Shown: one piece after another, positions 26,232 through 36,281 of the stretch
How positions within the stretch are numbered: the first letter of the stretch is position 1
Layout of the letters: the number at the start of each line of letters is the position of its first letter
Assembly (NCBI GenBank): GCA_019061405.1
Contig: JAHRAF010000001.1
Coordinates: 62,001 to 126,000 of the forward strand
DNA: 64,000 nucleotides
Direction of reading: 5' to 3'
Source of the DNA: Wolbachia endosymbiont of Fragariocoptes setiger
Lineage (GTDB): Bacteria > Pseudomonadota > Alphaproteobacteria > Rickettsiales > Anaplasmataceae
Position numbers and translations under genes: made by a program
Notes under the pieces: generated by a model
Database searches by the model: none
The model's input: only the letters and a program-made list of their open reading frames with translations
What the model was told of the DNA's origin: nothing

Positions 26232-26345
26232 TTAAAACTCAGAAATATTAAAGTCGTTGTGTTTATGGTAAATTCCTTGTTCTTCGATATATTTCTGTAA
26301 GTCTGTAGCATTTACATTGCCAACATAACAGCAAAATATACTCCT
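26232..26345 (-). pseudogene. Remnant of an IS200/IS605-type transposase (TnpA) C-terminus
   Basis: The minus strand has about 37 open codons ending at a TAA (26232-26234). They read S-I-F-C-C-Y-V-G-N-V, then N-A-T-D-L-Q-K-Y-I-E-E-Q-G. This matches the end of TnpA of the IS200/IS605 HUH transposases, where the catalytic tyrosine sits in a K/R-Y-I-x-x-Q helix. Nothing upstream is readable as the HUH part, so only a scrap survives, with frame damage on its 5' side. Recognition is by pattern, not alignment. Confidence 0.45.
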
Positions 26346-26569
26346 TCTCTAATAATTTACCTGTTACGCTCTGCTATTTGGCCTGTTAATCCCTATATCT
26401 GTATTTAGTACAAAATACTAAATGGTATTTTAAATCAAAGTGAACTATGTTTGTAATCCATACTAAAGTGTTCGCCTTAAGGCTAGGGTGTTAACCCACC
26501 CACTTAACTACATAAAAAATACTCGTGTTATCAATCAGTCCGAGTTAAAATTAACAACAATTATAAGAT
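26346..26569. other. Decayed intergenic DNA after ruvC
   Basis: Together with the transposase scrap this makes a 403-base gap between ruvC and the BON gene. I see no further open frame. A GC-richer patch near 26470-26503 has short inverted pieces but no tRNA fold. Confidence 0.5.
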
Positions 26570-27163
26570 TTAATGACGTAATTTACTATACCTATAACGA
26601 ACATAGCTCACAACTTGCTGTACTCCTTTCACTTTCCTTGCAATAGAAACAACAGTTTTTAATTCTTCTTTATTTTGAGCTATACCCATTAAGTATACAA
26701 CTCTATCTATCGTAGTAACACTATAGTTAACTGATTTTATTTTCTTTTTACCAAGAAGCCTTGTTCTTATCTCTGCAGTGATCATTCCATCCACAGTGGT
26801 ATCTATCATAGAGGTCATATTAATCGGAGTAACTCTTACTTCATTGATCACCTCTTTAACTTCTTTATGTCTCCAAGCTGCTTTTTCTGCTGCTATTTGC
26901 TTTTCCGGAGTACTGACGTTTCCCATGAGCAGAACTCTACCTTCACTTACTTTAACGTTGATGGATGAAAATAATCCATATTTCAATAATTCTTTATTAA
27001 TCTTAATCAAGATAGATGTATCATCAACTATATTTCCCAAAGATTTATCTTGCACTGCAATTGTTGTAGCTGTTGTTACCATAGCACCTACCAGCAAAGT
27101 AGTACAATTACTTTGTGTTATTAATATAACAACAATGAGTAACCCACGGATTATTAATCTCAT
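26570..27163 (-). CDS. BON-domain periplasmic/lipoprotein-like protein
   Basis: A 197-residue protein (from the chosen start) with an N-terminal hydrophobic export signal (I-I-R-G-L-L-I-V-V-I-L-I) followed by Q-S-N-C, an imperfect lipobox. Two BON domains follow. The first includes I-N-V-K-V-S-E-G-R-V-L-L-M-G-N-V and the second V-T-T-I-D-R-V-V-Y-L-M-G-I-A. OsmY/DolP-type BON proteins bind phospholipid at the envelope and respond to stress. The frame is open to 27343, but that extension runs across tRNA-Leu and its promoter, so I start at the ATG just before the signal sequence. Confidence 0.85.
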   Translation of the reverse strand: MRLIIRGLLIVVILITQSNCTTLLVGAMVTTATTIAVQDKSLGNIVDDTSILIKINKELLKYGLFSSINVKVSEGRVLLMGNVSTPEKQIAAEKAAWRHKEVKEVINEVRVTPINMTSMIDTTVDGMITAEIRTRLLGKKKIKSVNYSVTTIDRVVYLMGIAQNKEELKTVVSIARKVKGVQQVVSYVRYRYSKLRH

Positions 27164-27229
27164 TAAGCGATTTAAATAAAAAATGCTAATAGCATTTTTT
27201 ATAGATGTAAATAAAATCAAAGGAGAAAG

Positions 27230-27258
27230 TTGAACTTTTTTAAGATAGTATTTATAAT
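27230..27258 (+). promoter_or_regulatory. Sigma-70 promoter of tRNA-Leu
   Basis: TTGAAC (27230-27235) and a perfect TATAAT (27253-27258) are 17 bases apart. The tRNA 5' end at 27276 lies about ten bases beyond the expected start point. This is the best promoter match I found in the window. Confidence 0.8.
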
Positions 27259-27275
27259 CAACTCTTAATAAGTCT

Positions 27276-27358
27276 GCGGATATGGCGGAACTGGTAGACG
27301 CGCCAGGTTTAGGTCCTGGTAAACTCTGTTTGTGGGGGTTCAAATCCCTCTATCCGCA
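27276..27358 (+). tRNA. tRNA-Leu (anticodon TAG)
   Basis: A class II cloverleaf. Acceptor GCGGATA pairs with TATCCGC with discriminator A at 27358. The anticodon stem CCAGG/CCTGG holds loop TTTAGGT (anticodon TAG), followed by a long variable arm. The T-arm has GGGTTCAAATCCC. CCA is not encoded. It reads CUA and related Leu codons. Confidence 0.97.
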
Positions 27359-27470
27359 CTTAAACATATGTTAAGAAAAAATTTATCATCGCTAAATATA
27401 CTTGAAACATTGTATTTAACTTGAATTCTGATAAGATTATTTTAGTAAAATTGAAACAATAACAATTGTA

Positions 27471-28814
27471 ATGTCTACTGATACAACCAGAAATATAACT
27501 ACTTCTACAGATCACAACGATATATACTTCTACAAAGACCTTACTGTAGATAAACTACATCACGAATACGAAGTGACAATTATTGGCAAATACATAAAAC
27601 AGCAAATAGCAAGTGAACTGCAAAAAATATCACAAACTGCAAAGATACCTGGGTTTAGAATAGGAAAAGCACCTCGTGAAATTATAGCAAAGAATTACCA
27701 AAATGAAGCTTTAGACCGTATATTAAGCAATATGGTTGATCATTGTTCAAACGATCTGATACAAAAGGTTAAAGTTAATTCTCATCTTTACCCTAAAATA
27801 GATGTTGTATCACTTCCAAATCTGGCTGCAGAGGATGAAAAAAGCAACCTAATATATAAATTATCATTTGAATTAATGCCAGAATCACCTCTTATAGAAC
27901 TTGATCAGATAAGTCTTAACAAATTTGAAGTAAATGTTGAAAAAGAAGATATAGAAGATTTTATTGATTCGATTAAAGATAAATTCCCTAATTTTGTTTC
28001 TATAGATGACCATTCTTATGAAGCAAAGAAAGATGATACTCTCTCTATTGACTTTGAAGGTAGAATGAAAGGTAAGCTTTTTAGGGGTGGCAGTAGCAAA
28101 AATTTCTCCATTAAGATAGGTTCATGCACATTTATTAATGGCTTTGAAGATCAATTAATTGGCATGAAAAAGAATGAGTCAAAAAGCTTTTCTTTAAAAT
28201 TTCCTGATGACTATCAAATCACCTTTGCTGCAGGCCAAGAAGTAAATTTTCTTGTCAAAGTAAATGACATTAAAATCATCAAACCATTTGCAAATGACAA
28301 CGATATGGCAAAACATATTGGTTTTGATAATTATCAATCACTAGTCAATTTTGCAGAGAAAGCACTTAGCGATCAATGTAGCAAAATGTCAGAACTTTTA
28401 ATAAAAAAACAATTATTTGATCATTTAGATGAAACATACGATTTTGATCTACCTACTAATGTAGTCGACCAGGAAGAAGAGAGAATAAAACAAGATTTCA
28501 ACAATCCAGATGAATCTCGTAAAGAGGCTAAAAGACGTGTAAAACTTGCTATGTTATTTATGAAGTTTAGTACAGAACACAAAATAGTAATAAATGAGAA
28601 AGACATATACACTATCATTACTAATAACTATGTCAATAAAGATACGACTGTGAATAAAGTCATAAATCATTATAAATCCGACGAACAATTTGAAAAGCTA
28701 ATCAAAGGACAGACCATGGAACACAAAGTCACAGATTATATTCTAGAGAAAGTCAACAAAAAATCACAAATTATTCCTATAAAAGAACTAAGACAACTAT
28801 TTGATAATATTTAA
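27471..28814 (+). CDS. tig: Trigger factor
   Basis: A 447-residue ribosome-associated chaperone and prolyl isomerase. The ribosome-binding signature G-F-R-I-G-K-A-P-R is at about residues 62-70. The FKBP-type domain lies around 170-265 ([18 protein letters not shown]), and the C-terminal arms follow. An unusual 20-residue Thr/Asp-rich head precedes the normal start of the ribosome-binding domain. It docks on L23 (rplW in this window). Directly upstream of clpP-clpX-lon, as in many bacteria. Confidence 0.95.
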   Translation: MSTDTTRNITTSTDHNDIYFYKDLTVDKLHHEYEVTIIGKYIKQQIASELQKISQTAKIPGFRIGKAPREIIAKNYQNEALDRILSNMVDHCSNDLIQKVKVNSHLYPKIDVVSLPNLAAEDEKSNLIYKLSFELMPESPLIELDQISLNKFEVNVEKEDIEDFIDSIKDKFPNFVSIDDHSYEAKKDDTLSIDFEGRMKGKLFRGGSSKNFSIKIGSCTFINGFEDQLIGMKKNESKSFSLKFPDDYQITFAAGQEVNFLVKVNDIKIIKPFANDNDMAKHIGFDNYQSLVNFAEKALSDQCSKMSELLIKKQLFDHLDETYDFDLPTNVVDQEEERIKQDFNNPDESRKEAKRRVKLAMLFMKFSTEHKIVINEKDIYTIITNNYVNKDTTVNKVINHYKSDEQFEKLIKGQTMEHKVTDYILEKVNKKSQIIPIKELRQLFDNI

Positions 28815-28825
28815 ATAAGAAAAAT

Positions 28826-29434
28826 ATGAATCTTGTACCAATTGTAATTGAGCAAACGAGTAGAGGTGAGAGAGCTTATGACATATATTCAAGGCTAGTA
28901 AAGGAACGAATAATATTCGTCACTGGTCCCATCGAAGATAACATGGCAAGTCTAGTAGTGGCACAACTTTTATTTTTGGAGTCAGAAAATCCAGACAAAG
29001 ATATATGCATGTACATTAACTCACCAGGTGGAGTTGTTACAGCAGGTTTATCAATATACGATACTATGCAATATATAAAGCCAAAGGTCTCAACATTTTG
29101 TATGGGTCAAGCTGCATCTATGGGTTCTTTGTTACTTGCAGCAGGTGCAAAAGGCAAGCGCTATTCTTTGCCAAATGCAAGAATCATGATACACCAGCCT
29201 TCAGGTGGCTGTCAGGGTCAAGCAACTGACATTGAAATACATGCAAATGAAATTATACGAGTGAAAAAGAGACTCAATAAAATTTACGAAAAGCATACTG
29301 GAAACCCTCTTAAAAAAATTGAACCAATGATGGAAAGAGATAAATTTCTAGACCCTGAAGAAGCACAAAAAATTAGGTTAATTGACAAGGTTATACTCGA
29401 ACGTACGGACATTAAGGAGAATATTGATGAATAA
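28826..29434 (+). CDS. clpP: ATP-dependent Clp protease proteolytic subunit
   Basis: A 202-residue ClpP with the serine-protease triad: Ser in G-Q-A-A-S-M-G-S (about residue 98), His in M-I-H-Q-P-S-G-G (about 123) and Asp in the K-F-L-D-P-E-E-A region (about 172). The N-terminus has the [18 protein letters not shown] block usual for ClpP. Fourteen subunits make the barrel that ClpX or ClpA feeds. It overlaps the clpX start by eight bases. Confidence 0.97.
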   Translation: MNLVPIVIEQTSRGERAYDIYSRLVKERIIFVTGPIEDNMASLVVAQLLFLESENPDKDICMYINSPGGVVTAGLSIYDTMQYIKPKVSTFCMGQAASMGSLLLAAGAKGKRYSLPNARIMIHQPSGGCQGQATDIEIHANEIIRVKKRLNKIYEKHTGNPLKKIEPMMERDKFLDPEEAQKIRLIDKVILERTDIKENIDE

Positions 29435-30689
29435 TGATTTATATTCATGTTCTTTTTGCCAAAAGGCACAAAATGAAGTAGAAAAGTTAATAACCAACTC
29501 TTCAGATCAAGAAAAAGCCTTTATTTGTAACGAATGTATTGAGTTATCATATAAAGCAATAAGCCAAGAAAAAAGTACTTCCTTCACTTTGCATTCTTCA
29601 TCTAACACAAAGCAGTGGTTAAAAACACCTCAAGACATTAAGAATTTCCTTAGCAAGCATATAATAGCTCAAGAACATGCACAACACGTTTTATCAGTGG
29701 CTATGTATAATCATTGCCAGCGTATATCAAAACATGAAATTATAGGTGATATTGAGATTGAAAAATCAAATATCATGCTTATTGGTCCAACAGGTTCTGG
29801 AAAAACCTTGTTGGCAAAAATGCTTGCCAAAGTTTCAGATATACCTTATGCCATGGCAGATGCAACAACTTTAACTGAAGCAGGATACGTAGGAGACGAT
29901 GTCGAAAGTGTACTATCTCGGTTACTACAAGCTGCAAACTATGATGTGATAAAAGCACAACGTGGTATAGTATTTATAGATGAAATAGATAAAATTACCA
30001 GAAAATCTGAAAGTACTTCAATTACTCGTGATGTTTCTGGGGAAGGCGTTCAACAAGCATTGCTAAAAATCATGGAGGGAACTATCTCTCATGTTCCTCC
30101 ACAAGGTGGAAGAAAACATCCACAACAAGAATTCATTCAATTAGATACTAGCAACATACTTTTTATTTGTGGTGGAGCTTTTGAAGGTCTAGATAAACTG
30201 ATTGAAGGTAGAAAAAAAGTAACATCTGTAGGTTTTGGTGCAGATATAATACAATGTTCAGCAAAAAAAAATACATTACAGGAAGTGCAACCAGAAGACT
30301 TAATAAAATTTGGATTAATACCGGAGTTTGTAGGAAGAGTACCAATTATTGCAGTATTAGATGAGTTAGATCATAAGGATTTAACACGTGTATTAGTGGA
30401 ACCAAGAAATTCACTGATAAAACAATACAAAGCGCTACTTGCATTAAGTAAAGTACACCTAGAATTTTCAGATGAAGCAATATCAGCTATTGCAAAAAAA
30501 GCTATAAGTTATAAAACTGGTGCAAGAATGTTACGTGCTATCTTAGAATCACTGCTACTTGACGTAATGTATAAAGCCGGTAGCGGAGAATTTGAAGGAC
30601 AAACAATCGTAGTAACACAAGAAATGGTAGAATTAGGAAAAGCAATAATTAATTGCAGTCAAAAAAACGCAATAACTGTTAACAATTAA
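29427..30689 (+). CDS. clpX: ATP-dependent Clp protease ATPase subunit ClpX
   Basis: A 420-residue AAA+ unfoldase. The N-terminal zinc-binding domain has C-S-F-C (Cys 8 and 11) and C-N-E-C (about 35-38). Walker A is G-P-T-G-S-G-K-T, Walker B is V-F-I-D-E-I-D-K, and the pore motif G-Y-V-G-D-D follows Walker A by about 30 residues. It delivers substrates to ClpP. The frame opens 15 codons earlier at a TTG, but the ATG at 29427 has AAGGAG six bases before it and starts right before the zinc domain, so it is chosen. It overlaps clpP by eight bases. Confidence 0.96.
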   Translation: MNNDLYSCSFCQKAQNEVEKLITNSSDQEKAFICNECIELSYKAISQEKSTSFTLHSSSNTKQWLKTPQDIKNFLSKHIIAQEHAQHVLSVAMYNHCQRISKHEIIGDIEIEKSNIMLIGPTGSGKTLLAKMLAKVSDIPYAMADATTLTEAGYVGDDVESVLSRLLQAANYDVIKAQRGIVFIDEIDKITRKSESTSITRDVSGEGVQQALLKIMEGTISHVPPQGGRKHPQQEFIQLDTSNILFICGGAFEGLDKLIEGRKKVTSVGFGADIIQCSAKKNTLQEVQPEDLIKFGLIPEFVGRVPIIAVLDELDHKDLTRVLVEPRNSLIKQYKALLALSKVHLEFSDEAISAIAKKAISYKTGARMLRAILESLLLDVMYKAGSGEFEGQTIVVTQEMVELGKAIINCSQKNAITVNN

Positions 30690-30713
30690 TTCCTTGGATG
30701 AAAGGTTATATAT

Positions 30714-33104
30714 ATGAATATTGATTATACTACATATCCTAACTACATCAATTTGCCAGTACTAACTCTTAGAGATACAGTTATTTTCCCTAGTGTAGTA
30801 GTGCCATTATTTATAGGGAGAGAAAAATCCATTAATGCATTAGAAACTGCATTAAACAACCAAAATCTAGTGTTTCTTGTGGCACAAAAGGATGGCTCTA
30901 TTGATAATCCTGAGCTAGAAGATATTTATGAAGTAGGTGTTGTTGCAAGTATTACACAACCATTAATAAAACTACCTGACAACGCAGTTAAGGTGGTAGT
31001 TCAGGGAGTACGAAGAGGAAAAGTAATGGAATATATGAATTCTAATTCCTTACTAGAAGCAAGAATAGAAATTAGTGATGACTACAACAAGTGTGACGAG
31101 GTAGCAGTTGAACTAGAAGCTCTAAAGCGATCCGCTATTAATGCATTCAATGATTGGAATAAACTCAACAAGAAAAGCCAGCCAGATGCTCCTATTAACT
31201 CAGTTGATCAAATAGAGGACATTGGTCTGCTAGCAGATACCATAGCTTCATATCTAAACATAAAAACTTCCGACAAACAAATAATCCTTGAAATATACGA
31301 ATTGAAAGAACGTTTAGAAAAAGTATTCACTTTTATTGAAAAGGAAATAAGCATTTCAAATGCACAGAATCATCTATACAAAACCATCAAATCCCAAGTT
31401 GAAAGTAGCCAAAAGGTTTATTACCTCAATGAGCAACTAAAGGCTATACAAAAAGAGTTGGGAGAATTTGAAAACGATGAAGGAAATATATTAACCGAAT
31501 TTGAAAAAAAAATAAATGAAACACAACTTTCTACAGAAGCAAGAGAAAAAGCTCTCACTGAATTGAAAAGATATAAAAAAATGAATCCGATTTCACCTGA
31601 AGCAACAGTAATCTCTGGATACCTTCATTGGCTACTTGACTTACCATGGGGTAAATATAAAGATACAAAAATCAATCTAAATATAGCAAAAAAGATTTTA
31701 GATGAAAATCATTATGGTATAGAGAAAGTAAAAGATAGAATAATAGAGTTTTTAGCAGTACTAAAAAGGGTCAAGGAGATAAAAGGACCTATACTTTGTT
31801 TAGTTGGCCCGCCAGGTGTTGGAAAAACTTCTTTAGCCAAATCTGTCGCAAAAGCAATAGATAGAGATTTTGTTCGTATGTCCCTCGGTGGTGTGCATGA
31901 TGAATCAGAGATACGGGGACACAGAAAAACTTATATTGGCTCTATGCCTGGAAAAATCATTCAACATATAAAAAAAGCTAATACATGCAATCCTCTTTTT
32001 TTGTTAGATGAGATAGATAAAATGGGTACCGATTCGCGTGGTGACCCTGCTTCTGCATTGCTAGAAGTGTTAGATAACGAGCATAACAAACATTTTACCG
32101 ATCACTATATGGAGGTTGAGTTTGATCTATCAAATGTAATGTTTGTAGCTACGGCAAACAGTTTAAACTTACCTCATCCTTTACGTGATAGAATGGAGAT
32201 TATTCAATTATCTGGATATACTGAAGATGAAAAAATCAACATTGCTACAGAATATCTTATTCCTAAATTGAAAAACGAACATGGTTTGCAGCAAAAAGAA
32301 TGGAGTATAACCACTGAGGCTTTATATCAATTAATACGCTTATATACTCGTGAAAGTGGAGTACGTAACATGGAAAGAGAACTTGCAAAGTTAATGAGAA
32401 AAGCAGTAAAAGAAATATTAACTAACAAACACAAGAAAATATCTGTAGGAGCAACTAATCTGCAAGACTACCTAGGAGTAAGAAAGTATACCTTTGGTGT
32501 TGCAGAAAATACTAATCTAGTAGGTGTAGTAACTGGCCTTGCATATACCGAAACAGGAGGTGATATTCTCATGATAGAATCAGTTTTAATTCCAGGAAAA
32601 GGAGAAATAAAATGTACTGGAAAACTAGGAAAAGTTATGCAAGAATCAATAAAAGCCGCTCATAGTTATATTAGGTCAAAATGTTTATCTTTTGGTATAA
32701 AACCTGAAAGATTTCAAGATAACGACATACATTTACATGTCCCTGAAGGAGCTGTACCAAAAGACGGACCTTCTGCAGGAATTGCAGTTTGTACTTCAAT
32801 TGTTTCTCTGATGACAAATATACCTGTAAATAAAAGTATTGCTATGACTGGTGAAGTAACTCTACGAGGTAGAATTTTAGGTATAGGTGGATTGAGGGAA
32901 AAATTATTAGCTGCGTTAAGAGGATCCATAAAAACAGTAATAATACCAAGTGAAAATGAAAAAGATATAGAAGAAATTCCAATAAATATACGAGAATCTC
33001 TCCAAATCATCTTCACTAAAAATGTTGATGAGGTAATAAAAATAGCATTATCACAAAACATTTCTTCCACCAGCAATGTTATGCTTCACTCTTTACAAGA
33101 GTAA
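30714..33104 (+). CDS. lon: ATP-dependent protease Lon
   Basis: A 796-residue LonA. The N-terminal substrate domain starts V-L-T-L-R-D-T-V-I-F-P. Walker A is G-P-P-G-V-G-K-T-S-L (about 364-373) and Walker B is L-F-L-L-D-E-I-D-K-M. The protease domain has the catalytic Ser in K-D-G-P-S-A-G (about 686) and the Lys in G-G-L-R-E-K-L-L-A-A (about 730). It degrades misfolded and short-lived regulatory proteins. It closes the tig-clpP-clpX-lon run. Length and domain order are normal. Confidence 0.97.
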   Translation: MNIDYTTYPNYINLPVLTLRDTVIFPSVVVPLFIGREKSINALETALNNQNLVFLVAQKDGSIDNPELEDIYEVGVVASITQPLIKLPDNAVKVVVQGVRRGKVMEYMNSNSLLEARIEISDDYNKCDEVAVELEALKRSAINAFNDWNKLNKKSQPDAPINSVDQIEDIGLLADTIASYLNIKTSDKQIILEIYELKERLEKVFTFIEKEISISNAQNHLYKTIKSQVESSQKVYYLNEQLKAIQKELGEFENDEGNILTEFEKKINETQLSTEAREKALTELKRYKKMNPISPEATVISGYLHWLLDLPWGKYKDTKINLNIAKKILDENHYGIEKVKDRIIEFLAVLKRVKEIKGPILCLVGPPGVGKTSLAKSVAKAIDRDFVRMSLGGVHDESEIRGHRKTYIGSMPGKIIQHIKKANTCNPLFLLDEIDKMGTDSRGDPASALLEVLDNEHNKHFTDHYMEVEFDLSNVMFVATANSLNLPHPLRDRMEIIQLSGYTEDEKINIATEYLIPKLKNEHGLQQKEWSITTEALYQLIRLYTRESGVRNMERELAKLMRKAVKEILTNKHKKISVGATNLQDYLGVRKYTFGVAENTNLVGVVTGLAYTETGGDILMIESVLIPGKGEIKCTGKLGKVMQESIKAAHSYIRSKCLSFGIKPERFQDNDIHLHVPEGAVPKDGPSAGIAVCTSIVSLMTNIPVNKSIAMTGEVTLRGRILGIGGLREKLLAALRGSIKTVIIPSENEKDIEEIPINIRESLQIIFTKNVDEVIKIALSQNISSTSNVMLHSLQE

Positions 33105-33203
33105 AAAATATATTAAGGAAACGTATTTAGTACTAATTATTATTGTGTCCGTTCAGAGTAGTGGTAGATAATTGACAAGATATTGCATAAGTTTTACAGA
33201 GCT

Positions 33204-33660
33204 ATGAGAGCAGAAGGTTTGAGAAAGAAAATCTTAAAAACAGAGAATGCTAAACTCAGAGAAAGACTTGGGCTAACGGCTAAAGAGCTGTACAAAAAAA
33301 TCGAAACAGAGAATAATAGATAGAAGAAAGTTGTAGAGCCAGAATGAAAGCAGATGAAGTGGTATAAAAATTGGTATGAATATAGTGAAGAAATTGCAAT
33401 ATATGAGAAACCATACATTCACTCAAGTGAATATCTACCGAAAATTAAACCCTATGCTGTTGTAAGTGTGGCAAAAATCAGTAAATGACTTGAAGGATAA
33501 CCTGAGCGTTCTGAGTGAATTATACAAGAATTTAAATTACCAATATTATATAGCATTGGCAGTAGCAGGTCGCATTAAAATGTCAAGAAACATACAAACA
33601 AATAGAGTAAGTAAAGGCAAACGCAAAATTTTTCATCAAGTCACTACTTTGATTAAGTGA
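33204..33660 (+). pseudogene. Remnant of an IS66-family transposase
   Basis: The pieces line up with the N-terminal half of IS66-type transposases in order but in different frames. First is a Leu/Lys-rich start with E-N-A-K-L-R-E-R-L-G-L-T-A-K (33204-33323, then a stop). Next is E-I-A-I-Y-E-K-P-Y-I-H with L-P-K-I-K-P-Y (around 33390-33455), then in another frame C-K-C-G-K, resembling the zinc-binding part. Last is L-S-V-L-S-E-L-Y-K-N-L-N inside an open stretch (33466-33660). There is no DDE core. It is a dead element with several stops and shifts. Family assignment is by pattern recall and should be treated as tentative. Confidence 0.45.
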
Positions 33661-34039
33661 GCAGACACACGAGGAATTAAATTTCCTAGTAATTTTGTCT
33701 GATTACAAAACCTGTAGCTGTTTATAACTACTACAAAAGACTGGTCTCACAGCAGAAGTCTTGCATGTTGTTTAAATTTGCTCTTAAGAAAGCCTTGTGA
33801 ACAATAGATATTTCAAAACTTACTTTTCTGAGCGAGCGAAAGAAGCTTTACGAACGGTAAATGGTATTATAAAATTGAGCCACAGAATAAAATATTTCTT
33901 CACCTCGCTGAATGTCAAATACGATATCATATCGAATTTTACATAATCAGCACGAGAGAATATTTTTTACATGAATAATTTCATTGTACATGTCTTAGAG
34001 AATGGCCGTTGTTTCTCAATCACTGACCTGAAGAGATAC
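33661..34039. other. Decayed DNA between the IS66-type remnant and malonyl-CoA decarboxylase
   Basis: About 380 bases with no complete open frame. Short coding-like fragments appear on the plus strand (for example around 33930-34030, ending in L-K-R-Y-L-F-F), without a recognisable match. It is probably the rest of the dead element or another lost gene. Confidence 0.45.
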
Positions 34040-35401
34040 TTATTTTTTTAGTAAGGATAATACCTTTTTTGAACAGTGAATTGTTTTGTTAAATATATAA
34101 TCTTCATGGTTTTTTTCTATTCTAGATAAATCATATAAATAATTCACCATCATTCCTACAGACTGCTTAATACCATTTTCAGATGTGTCAGCCATCCAAT
34201 TTAATTGTCCTATTGACGCACCATTACTTAAATGAAAATGAGATACTGGATCATAAGCAAATCCATTACTGTTGCTAGATTTTAATAAATAATATGTACA
34301 CAACTTCATTAAGCATTGTTTTGTATATTCACAATCAGACTTTAATTGCTTTATACTCTCTAAAATCTCTTGATCAGATTGTTTTATATCGAGCTTAGTG
34401 AGTAAGGAAGTATCTTTGCTAAGAACCGCCACAAGCCATGTTGTAAATCCAGGTATTGGAGAAAGAGTGGCGTAAGTTTTTATGTTTTTAAACTCATTTG
34501 ATAACTTTTCTACCACTCTTTTTATTAAAAAGTTACCAAGATTAATTCCAGATAAACCAGCTTGAGTATTAGAGATTGAATAGAATATGGCTGTTTTTGC
34601 ACTAGCTGGATCACATAAGGGAACAGACTCATCTAATAAGTGCTGTATACTATTTGCAATGCTGTCTGTCAATGCAACCTCAACAAAAATTAGGGGTTCA
34701 TTTTGCATTTTATAATGAAAAAAAGCAAAGCAAAGGCGATCTGAATCAAGTCTATTTTTTAAATCATTCCAAGAAGATATTTTATGTACCGCTTCATATT
34801 TTATCAATTTTTCAAGCAATGAAGCAGGCGAATTCCAGGTAATTTGGAGTAGATCTAACAAATCTACATCAAACCAAAAGCGTAGTATGTTTTTTAACTC
34901 TTTTTCTAGTGAATTTAAATTCTGATGTTGTGTCTTTAATTTTAGTACATGAGATCGAATGTCAACAATAAAATTAAGACCCTTTGGCAAGGAGATAAAC
35001 TGCTTAAATATTTTGGATCGTGGTGAGTCAAGAGCACTTATCAAATCTTGCTCAAACTTATAACTTAGTTCGAAATTCTGGTTTTTTTTATATGCTATGA
35101 TTTTTTTATCTACTTCTTCTTTATTTGAATTAAATTTTTCTGCTAAAATCTGAAGAAATTTTATTTGCCCTTTCTCTGATAGACTTAAATATAAATTACC
35201 AAGAGACACAGTGTTCTTACGTGCTAAAACTTCTCCACCTTTTGAATGCAAACATTCATTCATTTTTATAATTAATGCATCAACATCTCGATTACTACTT
35301 AAATCTGAATTAATATTACCTATCCATGATCGGACGACATCACCAAAAACCTTGAAAAAAAAGCCCTTTTTATTCTCAACTTTTACTATATCAGTTCCCA
35401 T
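34040..35401 (-). CDS. Malonyl-CoA decarboxylase
   Basis: A 453-residue protein with the malonyl-CoA decarboxylase plan. The N-terminal helical domain precedes a GNAT-fold catalytic domain with F-F-H-Y-K-M-Q-N-E-P-L-I-F-V-E-V-A-L, N-T-Q-A-G-L-S-G-I-N-L-G-N-F-L-I-K-R-V, T-L-S-P-I-P-G-F (Ser near 316) and D-P-V-S-H-F-H-L-S-N-G-A (His near 391). The Ser and His positions match the known catalytic pair. It turns malonyl-CoA into acetyl-CoA. It ends a five-gene minus-strand unit, four bases after the SPFH gene. Why a bacterium making fatty acids keeps it is unclear. Confidence 0.93.
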   Translation of the reverse strand: MGTDIVKVENKKGFFFKVFGDVVRSWIGNINSDLSSNRDVDALIIKMNECLHSKGGEVLARKNTVSLGNLYLSLSEKGQIKFLQILAEKFNSNKEEVDKKIIAYKKNQNFELSYKFEQDLISALDSPRSKIFKQFISLPKGLNFIVDIRSHVLKLKTQHQNLNSLEKELKNILRFWFDVDLLDLLQITWNSPASLLEKLIKYEAVHKISSWNDLKNRLDSDRLCFAFFHYKMQNEPLIFVEVALTDSIANSIQHLLDESVPLCDPASAKTAIFYSISNTQAGLSGINLGNFLIKRVVEKLSNEFKNIKTYATLSPIPGFTTWLVAVLSKDTSLLTKLDIKQSDQEILESIKQLKSDCEYTKQCLMKLCTYYLLKSSNSNGFAYDPVSHFHLSNGASIGQLNWMADTSENGIKQSVGMMVNYLYDLSRIEKNHEDYIFNKTIHCSKKVLSLLKK

Positions 35402-35405
35402 TACG

Positions 35406-36281
35406 TTAATTATCTAAACTAAGCACAGGTTGTGTTTCTTGTTCGGAAATCAGTGCAATCAGTAGGTTATTAATTAGTCGAGCTTTTTGTTTTTCATCTA
35501 ATTGCATATCTTTTTTATTTTCAAAGTAAGATACAACTTCTTCAACAATATTTATTGCATTTTTCACTATTAATTTTCTGGCAGAAGTAACTGCATTTGC
35601 CTGCTGACGCTTCAGCATTACCTGAGCAATTTCTGGAGAATAGGCTAGATATGATATTCTAGCTTCAACAATCTCAATTCCAGCAACTCCTAATCCTCTT
35701 TGCAACATAAATTGTAATTCACTTGCTATCTTCTCTGAGTTCTTACGTAAAGATTCTTCATTATTTTCACTATCGTATGGATAATTACTTGCCAATTCTC
35801 TCACTATAGATTCACTTTGTATCGAAACAAATCCTTCGTGATAATTAACATTATAGTAGGCCTTTGCCGGACTATATATTTTCCAAACAATTACAACTGA
35901 AATCTCAATTGGATTTCCATGTGCATCGTTAACTTTGATTTTTTCTGTATTAATACTTTTAAATTTTAAAGAGATAGTCCGTTTCGTTGAAAATGGTATT
36001 GTAATTAACAATCCAGATTCAAAATAAGTACCAATATAATGACCAAAAAATTCTATAATTTTTGCTTGGTTAGGATCATTAACAAAAATTCCTTTACTAC
36101 AAAGTGCTACACAACCAGCAGTGAGAAGAAGTGTGAAAATATGATATTCACCATTACCTGATCCTATACTTTGTATGAGTGAAGAAATTTGAAAAATTAA
36201 ACCTATTAAAAGTACGAGCATTAAGATGGAAATTGGCCCTATCCTTCTTAATATTTTATCATTTGATATGTTGTTATCCAT
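35406..36281 (-). CDS. SPFH/band 7 domain membrane protein
   Basis: A 291-residue protein with two hydrophobic segments (about residues 15-34 and 48-64) then an SPFH domain (from about 70), with V-N-D-P-N-Q-A-K-I-I-E-F-F-G and the later V-E-A-R-I-S-Y-L-A-Y-S-P-E-I-A. The C-terminal helix is rich in Arg/Gln/Ala. Such proteins form ring-like membrane microdomains; the partner is unknown. It is distinct from HflK/HflC. The frame opens four codons earlier at a TTG; I use the ATG at 36281, preceded by GGAG, which overlaps the M23 gene stop by eight bases. Confidence 0.88.
   Translation of the reverse strand: MDNNISNDKILRRIGPISILMLVLLIGLIFQISSLIQSIGSGNGEYHIFTLLLTAGCVALCSKGIFVNDPNQAKIIEFFGHYIGTYFESGLLITIPFSTKRTISLKFKSINTEKIKVNDAHGNPIEISVVIVWKIYSPAKAYYNVNYHEGFVSIQSESIVRELASNYPYDSENNEESLRKNSEKIASELQFMLQRGLGVAGIEIVEARISYLAYSPEIAQVMLKRQQANAVTSARKLIVKNAINIVEEVVSYFENKKDMQLDEKQKARLINNLLIALISEQETQPVLSLDN

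Noticed and set aside
26470-26503. GC-richer patch with short inverted pieces, first thought to be a tRNA or terminator
   Set aside because: No cloverleaf and no consistent stem longer than a few pairs.
27164-27343. N-terminal extension of the BON-domain gene
   Set aside because: The frame is open, but it runs across the tRNA-Leu 5' half and its promoter on the other strand, and the export signal begins only at the 27163 ATG.
29382-29426. Earlier TTG start for clpX inside clpP
   Set aside because: The ATG at 29427 has an ideal AAGGAG and gives the standard N-terminus just before the zinc-binding domain.
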